From CAZDKK01 sp964603725 (GTDB lineage: Bacteria > Eisenbacteria > RBG-16-71-46 > CAIMUX01 > WJJG01), in contig CAZRWW010000011.1 of assembly GCA_964603725.1 (NCBI GenBank), positions 1-64,000 of the forward strand: 64,000 nt of DNA, read 5' to 3'. Position numbers and translations under genes: made by a program. Shown here one piece after another: positions 54,501 through 63,308 of this stretch. How positions within the stretch are numbered: position 1 is the first letter of the stretch; the number at the start of each line of letters is the position of its first letter. Below the pieces are notes generated by a model, which searched no databases, was not told the origin of the DNA, and saw only the letters and a list, made by a program, of their open reading frames with translations.

Positions 54501-55252
54501 CACCTCCCCTGCGGCGCGTTGCGGGCCGCTGGTCCGGAGATCCTATCGCGGCCGCTGGCCGCAACCAAGTGGGGGGAGCGACATCCTGAGTGCGCCGGCG
54601 GATCGTGATGCCCCACCTTGCCCGCATGAGAGACGTCCTCCGACAGGGCCAGGAGGGGATCAGGGGCGCGTTGCGCTGATTCGATCGCCTTGTCTTCCGC
54701 GGCTATCTCCCGGTGCAGAACGGATGGCGGATGACCGAGCATGGCCTTCGGGCCCTATCGGTACCTGGAACGGAAACCCCGATGGAGCAAACCGCGGGAG
54801 GGATGGCCAAACCGGATGGCCAGGCCACATGGTTTGGCCGAGGGAATACGCTGAGGGTGTTGGGGAGAGGGCATACTGGCGGGGACAAAGACGACTCTGA
54901 ACTGACTGTAATCCAAATACAGGAAATGAGTTAGCGCAAGGAGCCGCGAGGCGTTATTTCTGCTAGTGCGCTTCTCTGATTGCAGTTGGGGGCCTCTCCT
55001 CCTTCATGCCTCGCCGAGTCAACCGCCAGGTCAGCCGCCTCGTGGTTCCGTACTCCGCGAAAACGCTGCAGCCGCTCTGCGCTCACACTTCCGCGGCGGG
55101 CGCTGGCGGAGTCCCGGATACGGGTCCGGGATCTCCTGAACAAGGATCCCATCCGCTGCTGTTGGTTCCAGCCACCCCCTGGGCTAAGATCTTCCAGGAC
55201 AAGACCGGCCCGTTCCCCGAAACCCCGCCCCCCGGGCGCCGGCGAGGAGAGC
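54499..55252. other. 754-base intergenic region between divergent genes
   Basis: It lies between the nucleotidase pair (leftward) and the MBL hydrolase (rightward). No convincing gene is visible. The AT content rises between about 54840 and 54980, which would suit promoters. A nested inverted repeat lies at 54804-54839. Confidence 0.6.
54804..54839. promoter_or_regulatory. Nested inverted repeat
   Basis: GGCCAAACC at 54805-54813 pairs with GGTTTGGCC at 54831-54839. The spacer itself contains the palindrome TGGCCAGGCCA. It could be an operator for a dimeric regulator or an RNA hairpin. Confidence 0.5.
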
Positions 55253-56089
55253 ATGATCCGATTCCGCCCCTTGCGCAGCGGCAGCAGCGGCAACCTGCTC
55301 CTGCTCGAAAGCGAGCGCCCGGCGTCACGCGGGCGCCCGGGATCGCGCGGGCGCTATCTCATCGATTGCGGGATCTCCTCCCAGCGCGGCCTGCGGCGAA
55401 TCCTCGAGGAGGAGGTCGGGCTGTCGGCCGGGCTGGACGGCGTCCTCATCACGCATGCCCACGGCGATCACATCAACTACGCCTCGCTGCGCGTGCTGGC
55501 CGAGCTGGGCGTCCCGGTCTACCTGCACCGCCGGACCCTGACCGAGGTTCGCCAGCGCCACCTGAACCCCTATCGCCTGCCGGCCGGCGTCGACTTCTCG
55601 CGCCTCGAGTTGCGCGCCTTCGCGGACGAGCCCTTCCGGCTGGACGGGCTCATCGTCGAGCCGATCCCCGTGCCCCACGCGCCGGGCGTGACGACGCACG
55701 CGTTCGTCCTGCGCGCGGGTAAGGCCAAGGCGCTGGTCGCCACCGACCTCAGCGACCCCGAGGCGATCGTGAACCACATCTCCGGCTGCGATCTGATTTA
55801 CCTCGAATCGAACCACGATCTGGAGCTGCTCCGGCAGCGGTTCAACCCGGCATCCCTGTACCACCTGCCCAACCCCGCGGCCGGGCTGCTGCTCAGGTTC
55901 GCGCTGGCCCGGGGAGCGCGCCGCCCCGGGGTGATCGTGCTGGGCCATCTGAGCGAGGAGCGCAACACCCCGGCTCTGGCGCTGGAGACGGTCCGGGCGA
56001 TCCTGGCTGAAGCGAGCGTCGGCGAGGTCCCGCCCCTGTTGACGGCCCCGCGTCACGAGGCCGGCGAGCTCGTGGAGCTGCCCGGCTGA
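55253..56089 (+). CDS. MBL-fold metal-dependent hydrolase (YycJ/WalJ-like)
   Basis: The product is 278 residues from ATG 55253 with GAGGAG upstream. RPLRSGSSGNLLLLES and YLIDCGISSQRGLRRIL are typical of the YycJ branch of metallo-beta-lactamase proteins. The metal motif is ITHAHGDHIN (HxHxDH), with later ligands in VPHAPGV, VATDLSD and the terminal LGHLSEERN. YycJ members are exonuclease-like and linked to DNA repair and cell-wall signalling. It lies beside fapA but on the opposite strand and converges with it. Confidence 0.88.
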   Translation: MIRFRPLRSGSSGNLLLLESERPASRGRPGSRGRYLIDCGISSQRGLRRILEEEVGLSAGLDGVLITHAHGDHINYASLRVLAELGVPVYLHRRTLTEVRQRHLNPYRLPAGVDFSRLELRAFADEPFRLDGLIVEPIPVPHAPGVTTHAFVLRAGKAKALVATDLSDPEAIVNHISGCDLIYLESNHDLELLRQRFNPASLYHLPNPAAGLLLRFALARGARRPGVIVLGHLSEERNTPALALETVRAILAEASVGEVPPLLTAPRHEAGELVELPG

Positions 56090-56195
56090 CGGCCGCGGCC
56101 GGGTCGCGGGAGAGGGCGAAGCACCTCCTGCGGCGGGAGAGGGCGTTGCGCCGCCCGCGGCGCGGTGAGGCGGAGCGAGGCGCGGGCGGGCGGGA

Positions 56196-57644
56196 TCAGG
56201 CGGCGGCGGGCACCCATTCGACCTTGGCGGTCGTGTCGTTGAACCGGAACATGACCTCCGAGACCTGCGATTCCACTCGCGTCCAGTGGAGCGGGAACTC
56301 CACGATCGCATCGGCGCAGATCGTGCCCTGCACGACAACGCGCACGTCGTGCAGCGGCGCGAGCTTCTGCTTGAGCTCATCGGCCTCGTGCTGCAGCCCC
56401 TCCAACGCGCGTTCGAGCCGCGGAAGCTGATCCAGGAGCAGCTCGATCTCCTCCTGCTTGCGGGGCGGGAGCTTCTGGTACGACTTCGTCATCGGCCCGA
56501 CCTTGGATTCGAGGTCCTTGATGTTCTTGTGCTGGGTCTTGACCCGCTCCATTTCCTCGGTGATCTGGTCCATCCGCTCCTTGGCCAGCATGTCACGACC
56601 CGTGGAGAGCCGCGCCTTCGTGCCCAGCGGGATCCCGACCTCCTTGACCGTGATCCCCGACCGCGCGGCCGCATGGCCGCTGACGAAGTGGCCCCGACCG
56701 TCGGTCATGTCGAGCGTATCGCCGCACAGCAGCTTGCTGGTGACAAAGCTGTCCGCGATCGTGGCCGATCCCCACACCCGCAGGATCGCATTCTCCACGA
56801 ACCGCGCGGCCAGGTTGCCGCGCACCTCGATGACCGTGTCCTCCGAGCCCACGATGCCCTTCTCGACGATCAGATCCCCCTCGCAGTAGACGCTGCTCCC
56901 CAATAGCGAGCCCTTGACCACCATGTCCTTCTGGCAGCGGATCGTCACGCCCGCCTCGACGTTGCGGCCGATGACGATCTTGCCGACGAAGTCGACATCG
57001 CCCTGGACCACGGTCAGGTCCTTGTCGAAGGTCAGGACATCATGGACGCGGATGCTGCGATCCTCGATGACGAGGCGCCCGTCGACGGTCGCCACCAGGT
57101 CCTGGTTCTCCCAGCGCAGATTCTGCGCCGGCTTGGGCGTCTGGTCGGTCACCGCCCGGACGCTGAGGATCTGGCCATAGTCGGTGAAGCCGGGCCGGCC
57201 CTCCTCGATCGGATGGTAGACTGCCACCGTCTCCCCATCGTGAACATTGATGATGTGGTCGGCGGTGTAGCGCTGGGGCCGCAGGGCTTGCGTGTCGTCG
57301 GTTTCCGTCTGCTCGGCGATCGCGCGATCGACCGCCGGGTATTCGAAGTAGGCGTCGCGCCCTTCTTGCCTGGGCTGCCCGCGGGCCACGATCGCGCGCT
57401 CGACCGGCGCGTTGGTGCTCGCCGCCTGCCCGATCGCCTGGAGGATCTGGTCCAGCTCGATGCCGCGAGTGACCTTGGCCGTCTTGAGGAAGTCGGTGAC
57501 CTCCTCCTCCACGAATGGCTTGCCGGAGACGTTGGGATACAGGCTGAGCGCGGCCGCCATGGCATCCGGGGTGACTTCCATCACCATCTGTCCGCCCGCG
57601 ACGGTCTTCTCCAGGCGATTCTTGACCACGAATCCGTCGGCCAC
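56196..57644 (-). CDS. FapA family protein (DUF342)
   Basis: The product is 482 residues from GTG 57644. An N-terminal domain (ALRPQRYTADHIINVHDGET, VRAVTDQTPK) precedes a right-handed polymer-forming beta-helix with repeats such as LTVVQGDVDFVGKIVIGRNV, GVTIRCQKDMVVKGSLLGSS, CEGDLIVEKGIV and IEVRGNLAARFVENAILRVW. A coiled coil (EEMERVKTQHKNIKDLES and HEADELKQKLAPL) follows. This is the DUF342/FapA layout. In Vibrio, FapA links flagellar assembly and signalling, but many non-motile bacteria have DUF342 proteins. No flagellar genes are nearby. Confidence 0.9.
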   Translation of the reverse strand: MADGFVVKNRLEKTVAGGQMVMEVTPDAMAAALSLYPNVSGKPFVEEEVTDFLKTAKVTRGIELDQILQAIGQAASTNAPVERAIVARGQPRQEGRDAYFEYPAVDRAIAEQTETDDTQALRPQRYTADHIINVHDGETVAVYHPIEEGRPGFTDYGQILSVRAVTDQTPKPAQNLRWENQDLVATVDGRLVIEDRSIRVHDVLTFDKDLTVVQGDVDFVGKIVIGRNVEAGVTIRCQKDMVVKGSLLGSSVYCEGDLIVEKGIVGSEDTVIEVRGNLAARFVENAILRVWGSATIADSFVTSKLLCGDTLDMTDGRGHFVSGHAAARSGITVKEVGIPLGTKARLSTGRDMLAKERMDQITEEMERVKTQHKNIKDLESKVGPMTKSYQKLPPRKQEEIELLLDQLPRLERALEGLQHEADELKQKLAPLHDVRVVVQGTICADAIVEFPLHWTRVESQVSEVMFRFNDTTAKVEWVPAAA

Positions 57645-57988
57645 CCGTCCCCCTCGGCAACGCGCCGGTCGACTGGCGCACGCGCCACGGCCAGCGCATC
57701 GCTCCGGACAGAAGTGCCGCCAGGTCGGCGACGCCGGTGCCGGGAGTCCTGCCCTGCCCGAGCCCGGTGATTGGATTCCCGAGCCCGGTGCCTCCCCCTC
57801 CTGATATCGGCCAACTGACCCCGGAACTTTGGGACCGCGGCTGGCCCCCTCCGTGCGCGGCAGCCGCCTGCCCCGCGCGCGGGCGCGCGCCGGGGTCGCC
57901 CAGCTTGACCGCCCCGCGCCCAGCGCCTATCGTGCCATTCCGTTCTGGCAACCACGGCGGGCTGACAATTGTAAACACGGAGGAAGCC
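57645..57988. other. 344-base divergent intergenic region
   Basis: It separates the leftward fapA-like gene from the rightward methyltransferase gene and should contain both promoters. The only repeat noted is CCCGAGCCCGGTG, present twice near 57757 and 57779. No gene seen. Confidence 0.6.
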
Positions 57989-58867
57989 ATGGCCCGACAA
58001 GGCAATAGATCAGCGGCCTCGGCCGCGCGCGCACCCGGAGCCGCCGGGCGTCGCCCGGCAGGCGGCGGCCAGCGGCCGACGCTGGCCCGGCGCGCCGATC
58101 GGCACCAGTGCTATGAGCGGGCCGTCCAGGCCCCGGACGCCGATGCCAGCTTCATCGATCGCAGCTTCCGCCGAATCCGCCGGCGCGTTCCCCGGGTGCT
58201 GCGCGAGGACTTCTGCGGCACCGCGGCGCTCTGCGCCGAGTGGGTCAAGCTCGGCCCCGAGAAGCGCGCGCTCGGCATCGACCTGGACGCGCCGACCTTG
58301 AACTGGGGCATCGCCCGCCACCTGCTGCCCCTCGGGCGGCGCGCCGCGCGCGTCGATCTCATCTGCCAGGACGTCCGCGATCCGGCGCCGATCCAGGCCG
58401 ACGCGGTGGCGGCGTTCAACTTCTCCTACTGCACCTTCAAGGACCGCGAGACGCTGCGACGCTACTTCGCCCAGGTGCGCGCCGGCCTGCGGCGCGATGG
58501 GATCTTCTACCTCGACCTCTTCGGCGGCCCCGAGTCGATCGAGGTGCGCGAGGAGCGGACCGCTTTCCGCGGGTTCACCTATGTGTGGGACCAGGCGGCC
58601 TTCAACCCGGTGACCCACGACATCACTTGCCACATCCACTTCGAGTTCCCCGACGGCAGCGCGATCCGCCGGGCATTCACGTACCACTGGCGCATGTGGA
58701 TGATCCCGGAACTGCGCGAGATCGCGCTCGAGGCGGGCTTCCGCGACTTCATCGTCTACTGGGAGGGCACCGATCGCAAGACCGGCGAGGGCAACGGCAT
58801 CTACCGGCCGACCCGCGCGGGCGACAACTCGCCCGCGTTCATCTGCTATCTGCTGTGCTTGAAGTAG
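57989..58867 (+). CDS. Class I SAM-dependent methyltransferase
   Basis: The product is 292 residues from ATG 57989, with GGAGGA upstream. A 45-residue basic and Ala-rich N-terminal extension precedes the Rossmann-fold domain. SAM-binding stretches are VLREDFCGTAALCAEWVKLG (motif I, with the family's EDFCGTA signature in place of the common GxGxG), ALGIDLDAPTLNWG (acidic loop) and DAVAAFNFSYCTFKDRETL. GIFYLDLFGGPES and RMWMIPELREIALEAGFRDF complete the fold. The substrate is not identifiable. Its relatives are uncharacterised class I methyltransferases found in many bacteria. Confidence 0.88.
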   Translation: MARQGNRSAASAARAPGAAGRRPAGGGQRPTLARRADRHQCYERAVQAPDADASFIDRSFRRIRRRVPRVLREDFCGTAALCAEWVKLGPEKRALGIDLDAPTLNWGIARHLLPLGRRAARVDLICQDVRDPAPIQADAVAAFNFSYCTFKDRETLRRYFAQVRAGLRRDGIFYLDLFGGPESIEVREERTAFRGFTYVWDQAAFNPVTHDITCHIHFEFPDGSAIRRAFTYHWRMWMIPELREIALEAGFRDFIVYWEGTDRKTGEGNGIYRPTRAGDNSPAFICYLLCLK

Positions 58868-58902
58868 TCGCGACCCGGAAACCGGGCCCGGGGCCCGCCC
58901 GG

Positions 58903-58988
58903 TAGCCGGGCGCGGGGCACGCCGTGTAGCCGGGCGCGGGGCACGCCGTGTAGCCGGGCGCGGGGCACGCCGTGTAGCCGGGCGCGGG
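58903..58988. repeat. 24-bp tandem repeat, three perfect copies plus partials
   Basis: TAGCCGGGCGCGGGGCAC-GCCGTG occurs at 58903, 58927 and 58951 without change. A partial copy starts at 58975 and degenerate AGCCGGGCGCGGG copies flank the array. No spacers separate the units. It lies between the stops of the convergent methyltransferase and sigma-54 activator genes. Confidence 0.9.
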
Positions 58989-59043
58989 CCTGCCGAGAAG
59001 CCGGGCGCGGGTCCGGCCCGGGCTCGCCGAGCTTCGTCCGCCC

Positions 59044-61743
59044 TCACTCGGCCGGACATCCCCGGCCGTTGCGACCGTCTGCGAGCTCCAGTCCGTGGTA
59101 GTGCAAGAGCCGGTAGACCCGCGTGCGGTACGTGTTCAACTCGCGGGCGATCCCGGCGATGTTGCCGCCGTGCTTGCGCACCAATCCGGCCAGTTCGTCC
59201 CGCGTGGGACGCGCCCGCTCGCTGTCCGCGCGCGCCCGCCGCGCAGGCGCGCCGCCAGCCGGCAGCGTGGCGCGCAGGGCGCGCGCGATGAGGCGCTCGA
59301 TCTGCGGGTGGGGCACGGCGCTCGCGGCGAGCGCGGCCACCTGCGCGACGCAGTGCTGGAGCTGGCGCACGTTGCCGGGCCACGCATAGCTTTGCAGGCG
59401 CGCGCCCAGTCCCGCCGCGAGGATGGGCCCCAGGCGCCCCGGCGCCAGCCCGTGGCGCGCCGCGAAGGCGCGCACCAGCGGGGGGATGTCCTCGCGGCGC
59501 GACCGCAGGGGCGGCACGTGGATCTCGGCCCCGGCCAACCGGAAGTAGAGGTCGCCGCGGTACCCGCCCTGCGCGACGAGCTGGGAGAGCGATCGGTGGC
59601 TGGCCGCGATGACGCGCGCCGAGACGCACTGCACGCGATCCGAGCCCACCGGGCGCACCTCGCCGGAGTCGAGGAAGCGCAGCAGCGCGGCCTGGGCGGG
59701 CGGATCGAGATCGGCGATCTCGTCGAGGAACAGCGTCCCGCCCTCGGCTTGCAGGATGAGCCCTTCCCGGTCGCGATGGGCGCCCGTGAACGCGCCGCGC
59801 CGGTGACCGAACAGCTCCGCCTCGAGCAGCTCGCCCCGCCGCGTGGCGGCGTTGAAGACCACGAACCCGCCGCGCCGGCCGCTCATCCGGTGCGCCGCGC
59901 GCGCCACGAGCTCCTTGCCCGCGCCGGTCTCGCCCTGAATGAGGATCGGCAGCGTGCTGGCGGCGATGCGCGCGACATGGAGCAGCTCGCTGTGAAAGAC
60001 CTGACTGCGGGTGATGATGCCAAAGGCTTCCCAGCGCTGCGGTCCGGGGTCCGGATCGCCGGCGTCCCTGGCGGGCCGTGGTGTCGCGATCGGATCCGCC
60101 GGCCGGCCGCTCGGGCCCGGCGGCGGCGCGGTCGCCCCCGGCGATTCCGCGGCCGCGACCGGCCCCGGCTCGAGGGCGGGCGGGCGCAGGCGCAGGCGCG
60201 CCAGATGGCTCTGCGCGGCGCGGCACTGGCGGGCGGCCGCCGCGCGCGACTCGGGCGTGCGAGCCTGCGCCGCCAGGGCGTGGGCCAGAATCCAGGCGAT
60301 CTCGGCGCGCTCGGGCACGATGCCGGCGCACGCGGCCAGGCGGAGGGCGCCGCTCAGGGCCGACACCGCTTCGGCCGAGCGGCCCCGTCGCAGCAGCGCC
60401 AGGCCCCGCGCACGGTGCGCGGCGACCTCCAGGCCGGCCTGCCGGCCCGGGTTCAGGCACCGCAAGGCTTCGTCGGCGTGCTGCTCGGCTTCGCTGTCCG
60501 CCTCGAGCAGCGCGAGCGCCTCGGCGGCGCGCGCGTGAAAGACGGCTCGGGCGCCGTCGGCGAGGTCGGCGCCCTGCAGCACGCGACTGGCCAGCCGCAG
60601 GGCTCGCCGGCTCTTCTCGCGGGCTCCGGCCGTCGCGCAGACCTGGGCCAGGGTGGCGTAGGCGTCCAGCAGGCAGCGCGCCTCGCCGAGCCGCCGGGCC
60701 TGGCGCAGCGCGGTGATCACGTGCGCGCGCGCGTCGCCCGGACGCGACATCCGGCCCAGAATGCGGGCGAGCCGGATGCGCGTGGCGATCTCCGTCAGGG
60801 ATTGCCCCAGCGCGCGTGCCTCGCCCAGAGCCTGTTCGTGCAGGCCGAGCGAGTCCCCCACGCGACCTTCACACCAGCGCGCCTGCGCCAGGGCGAGCAG
60901 CGTCACCAACGCCTGGTGCAGTCGGCCCGCGCGCAGCAGGGCGCTGCGGGCGCTCAGCAGGAAGGGCGCCGCCCCGGGCGCCCGGCCGGTCGCGAGCAGC
61001 ATCCGCCCCAGCGCCAGCAGCGCCTCGCCCGCCAGATCGGCCCGTTCCGCGCGCCGGGCTGCGCCGAGCGCACCGCGCGCCAGGCTCCCCGCCTCGGCGT
61101 GGCGGCCGAGCTCGTGCGCGGCCCGGCTGGCGGTCAGCATGAGCCTCGCCCGCCAGCCGGGCTCCACGCCGTCGGCCGCGCGCGATTGCAGGAAGTCCTG
61201 CGCCCGCCGGCGCGCGGCCGCGGGACGCCTGTCGCGGGTGTGCACCAGTGTCTCGAGCAGCGCCGCCGCCGCGAGTTGCTGGGCGTCGAGCGACTCGCGC
61301 CGGCCGCAGACCTTGAGCGTGTCGATCAAGACCGCCACGCCGTCGGCTGGATCGGCGCCGCGTGAAATGGCGCCGCACCCATCGGGCCGGTCCGGATCGC
61401 CGCCGCCCGAATCGCCGCCGCCCGAGTCGCCGACGCCCGAGTCGCCGCCGCCCGAGTCGCCGCCGCCCGAATCGCCGCCGCCCGAGTCGACTTCGCGGCC
61501 GGGCCCGGCGAGAGCGCACTCTTCGCAGCCGACTTCGGCCTGGAGCGCAACCTCGATCTCGAGCAACCGCCAGGCCACTTCCTCGTCGCGGGTCAGCTCC
61601 AGCCTGCCGGCTGACCGCAGCCGCTCCAGCTCCGCGAACACGGCGCGCGCCGCGGACCAGGCCCCGGTGGCCACGTAGCACTCGAGAATCGCTTCGGTCG
61701 CGGGCCAATCCGCGGACTCAAGCTGCGGCTCGACGATCGTCAT
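59044..61743 (-). CDS. Sigma-54-dependent transcriptional activator with TPR sensor domain
   Basis: The product is 899 residues. An N-terminal helical region is followed by a low-complexity DSGGG linker (about residues 87-116, from a 15-bp DNA repeat). A long TPR-like array spans residues 130-530 (AEAGSLARGALGAARRAERA, LHQALVTLLALAQARWCEGR). The AAA+ domain at about 580-800 has Walker A GETGAGKELVARAAH, the sigma-54 contact loop GAFTGA, Walker B GGTLFLDEIADLD and the Arg-finger region. The C-terminal Fis-like helix-turn-helix has GGNIAGIARELNTYRTRVYR. There is no receiver or GAF domain, so the TPR array is the probable protein or peptide sensor. Its targets are unknown. Confidence 0.92.
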   Translation of the reverse strand: MTIVEPQLESADWPATEAILECYVATGAWSAARAVFAELERLRSAGRLELTRDEEVAWRLLEIEVALQAEVGCEECALAGPGREVDSGGGDSGGGDSGGGDSGVGDSGGGDSGGGDPDRPDGCGAISRGADPADGVAVLIDTLKVCGRRESLDAQQLAAAALLETLVHTRDRRPAAARRRAQDFLQSRAADGVEPGWRARLMLTASRAAHELGRHAEAGSLARGALGAARRAERADLAGEALLALGRMLLATGRAPGAAPFLLSARSALLRAGRLHQALVTLLALAQARWCEGRVGDSLGLHEQALGEARALGQSLTEIATRIRLARILGRMSRPGDARAHVITALRQARRLGEARCLLDAYATLAQVCATAGAREKSRRALRLASRVLQGADLADGARAVFHARAAEALALLEADSEAEQHADEALRCLNPGRQAGLEVAAHRARGLALLRRGRSAEAVSALSGALRLAACAGIVPERAEIAWILAHALAAQARTPESRAAAARQCRAAQSHLARLRLRPPALEPGPVAAAESPGATAPPPGPSGRPADPIATPRPARDAGDPDPGPQRWEAFGIITRSQVFHSELLHVARIAASTLPILIQGETGAGKELVARAAHRMSGRRGGFVVFNAATRRGELLEAELFGHRRGAFTGAHRDREGLILQAEGGTLFLDEIADLDPPAQAALLRFLDSGEVRPVGSDRVQCVSARVIAASHRSLSQLVAQGGYRGDLYFRLAGAEIHVPPLRSRREDIPPLVRAFAARHGLAPGRLGPILAAGLGARLQSYAWPGNVRQLQHCVAQVAALAASAVPHPQIERLIARALRATLPAGGAPARRARADSERARPTRDELAGLVRKHGGNIAGIARELNTYRTRVYRLLHYHGLELADGRNGRGCPAE
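61396..61485 (-). repeat. 15-bp coding repeat, six copies
   Basis: ATCGCCGCCGCCCGA-type units are repeated from 61396 to 61485 and encode the DSGGG linker of the sigma-54 activator. Confidence 0.85.
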
Positions 61744-61954
61744 GGCGCCCCCCGCTCTCGCTTCCGGGGCGATGCTGGCCGCTCAGGCGCAGATCGCCCC
61801 AAGGGATGTGGATCCGCGGAGACGGCCATGCAAACTGGGAGTTCGCGAACAGACCTGCGCGCGCAACGTCAGAAGGGGGCTGACCCAGGGACCCTACACG
61901 CGGTCCGGACCCCGGGTCAAGCCCCCCATTCCGGCCTGAGGCCTGGGCTGACCC

Positions 61955-63277
61955 CTACAGCGTGAAGGCAAAATCCTCGATCAGCGCCCCCGGGAGCCGC
62001 ACGCTGCCCACGTTGCGACCGCCGTAAGTCTCGCTGGCCAGGATCATCTCCCGCTCGCGCGTCAGTCCGATCAGGTTCGCCCCGAACATCCGGTAGAACG
62101 ACTCATCGAAGCGCATCACGTTGAGCGGGGCGACGATGCGCCCGTTCTCGACCCAGAAGGTGGCGAAGCGCGTCATACCGGTCATCCGGCAGGCCGGGCG
62201 GTCGGAGTAGTTGAGGTACCAGAGGTTGTTCACGTAGGCGCCTGTGTCCAGCCGCTCAAGAACCTCAGCCATCGGAACGTCGCCGGCAGCCAGCTCCGTC
62301 GACTGCGGCGCCTCCCACGGCGCGGCGCCGTTGGTCGGCACGCCGTACTCCTTGGCCGACCGCGGCGAGACGAGGCAGTCCTTGAAGCGCCCGTTCTCGA
62401 TGAGCACGACCTCGTCGGGCTTGATGAAACCCTTGGCGTCGAAGTTGGGCGCGATCCCGCCGGCGGTGTTCTCCTTGAGCGTGAAGCCGGGACTCACTGC
62501 CTCCCCGCTCTCGCTCATCTTGATGAGCGAGGCGATCTTCGACTTGTGGCTCTTCAGCCCGAAGCCGCCCCAGGAGAGCAGGCCCAGAACCTCTTCGAGC
62601 GCCTTGGGCGAGAGATAGACACGGTACTTGCCGGGCTTGATCGTCTTGGGCTCGCGGCTCAGCAGATCGAGCTGCTCGCCCGCCTCCGCCATCTTCTGGC
62701 GCAGGTCCGCGGGGTTCCAGGCGAAGCCGGCGTAGGCCGACTTGACCGCCTTGTCGGCGCGCAGGTAGAAGGACCAGTCCAGGTGATAGCTGAAGGTCGC
62801 GAACCAATTCTTCTGCCCCAGGCTGTTGGCGAAGCCGCGGTAGATGCCTCCTTGCGCCAGGATGCCGACCAGATCCTTGCCCTCGCCCGCGGCCATGACG
62901 TCGGCCAGCACCTGCTCGCGCGCGGGCAGCTCGTTCTTGCCGACGCGCTCGGTCGAGCGCACCTCGGTGGCGTAGAGCAGGTGCGGGTCCTCGGGCAGGT
63001 GGTCGAGCCGGGCGCGCAGGTCCTCGATGGCCGCCCGCACGCGGCCGCGGTCCTCCTCGGCCGTGCCGCTCAGGGATAGCTGCGCCTCGGCGTGTCGCTG
63101 GCCGCGGATCAGGTCGATCGACAGGTCCGACGCCGACACCGAACCCGGCTGGCGCACCCGGTTGTGATTGAACCGCACGAAATCGGACTGCTCGCCTTCG
63201 AAACCCAGCGTGATCACTTCGCCCGTCTTGAGCAGCGAGACGGCGTGGTCGGCTATCGCGTAGAAGATCTCTTGCAT
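61955..63277 (-). CDS. TldE/PmbA-type subunit of the TldD/TldE protease
   Basis: The product is 440 residues from ATG 63277 with AGGAGAGG upstream. It matches the modulator-of-gyrase fold: FVRFNHNRVRQPGSVSASDL near the start, then GKYRVYLSPKALEEVLGLLS, NFDAKGFIKPDEVVLIENGRF and LNYSDRPACRMTGMTRFATF. It lacks the HExxxH zinc motif, as expected for the TldE subunit. With TldD it cleaves small unfolded peptides, and in several bacteria it removes leaders of modified peptides. No RiPP precursor was recognised here. The tldD homologue lies 31 bases upstream. Confidence 0.9.
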   Translation of the reverse strand: MQEIFYAIADHAVSLLKTGEVITLGFEGEQSDFVRFNHNRVRQPGSVSASDLSIDLIRGQRHAEAQLSLSGTAEEDRGRVRAAIEDLRARLDHLPEDPHLLYATEVRSTERVGKNELPAREQVLADVMAAGEGKDLVGILAQGGIYRGFANSLGQKNWFATFSYHLDWSFYLRADKAVKSAYAGFAWNPADLRQKMAEAGEQLDLLSREPKTIKPGKYRVYLSPKALEEVLGLLSWGGFGLKSHKSKIASLIKMSESGEAVSPGFTLKENTAGGIAPNFDAKGFIKPDEVVLIENGRFKDCLVSPRSAKEYGVPTNGAAPWEAPQSTELAAGDVPMAEVLERLDTGAYVNNLWYLNYSDRPACRMTGMTRFATFWVENGRIVAPLNVMRFDESFYRMFGANLIGLTREREMILASETYGGRNVGSVRLPGALIEDFAFTL

Positions 63278-63308
63278 GGTCTCATCCTCTCCTTTGCCTG
63301 CCCCGTTC

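Noticed and set aside
58903..58988. CRISPR array
   Set aside because: Units are directly abutting without unique spacers, and no cas genes are present in the window.
58010..61365. Long frames antisense to the methyltransferase and to the sigma-54 activator
   Set aside because: Both lie opposite recognisable genes and show only low-complexity Arg/Ala/Pro content, including the 24-bp array read as an 8-residue repeat.
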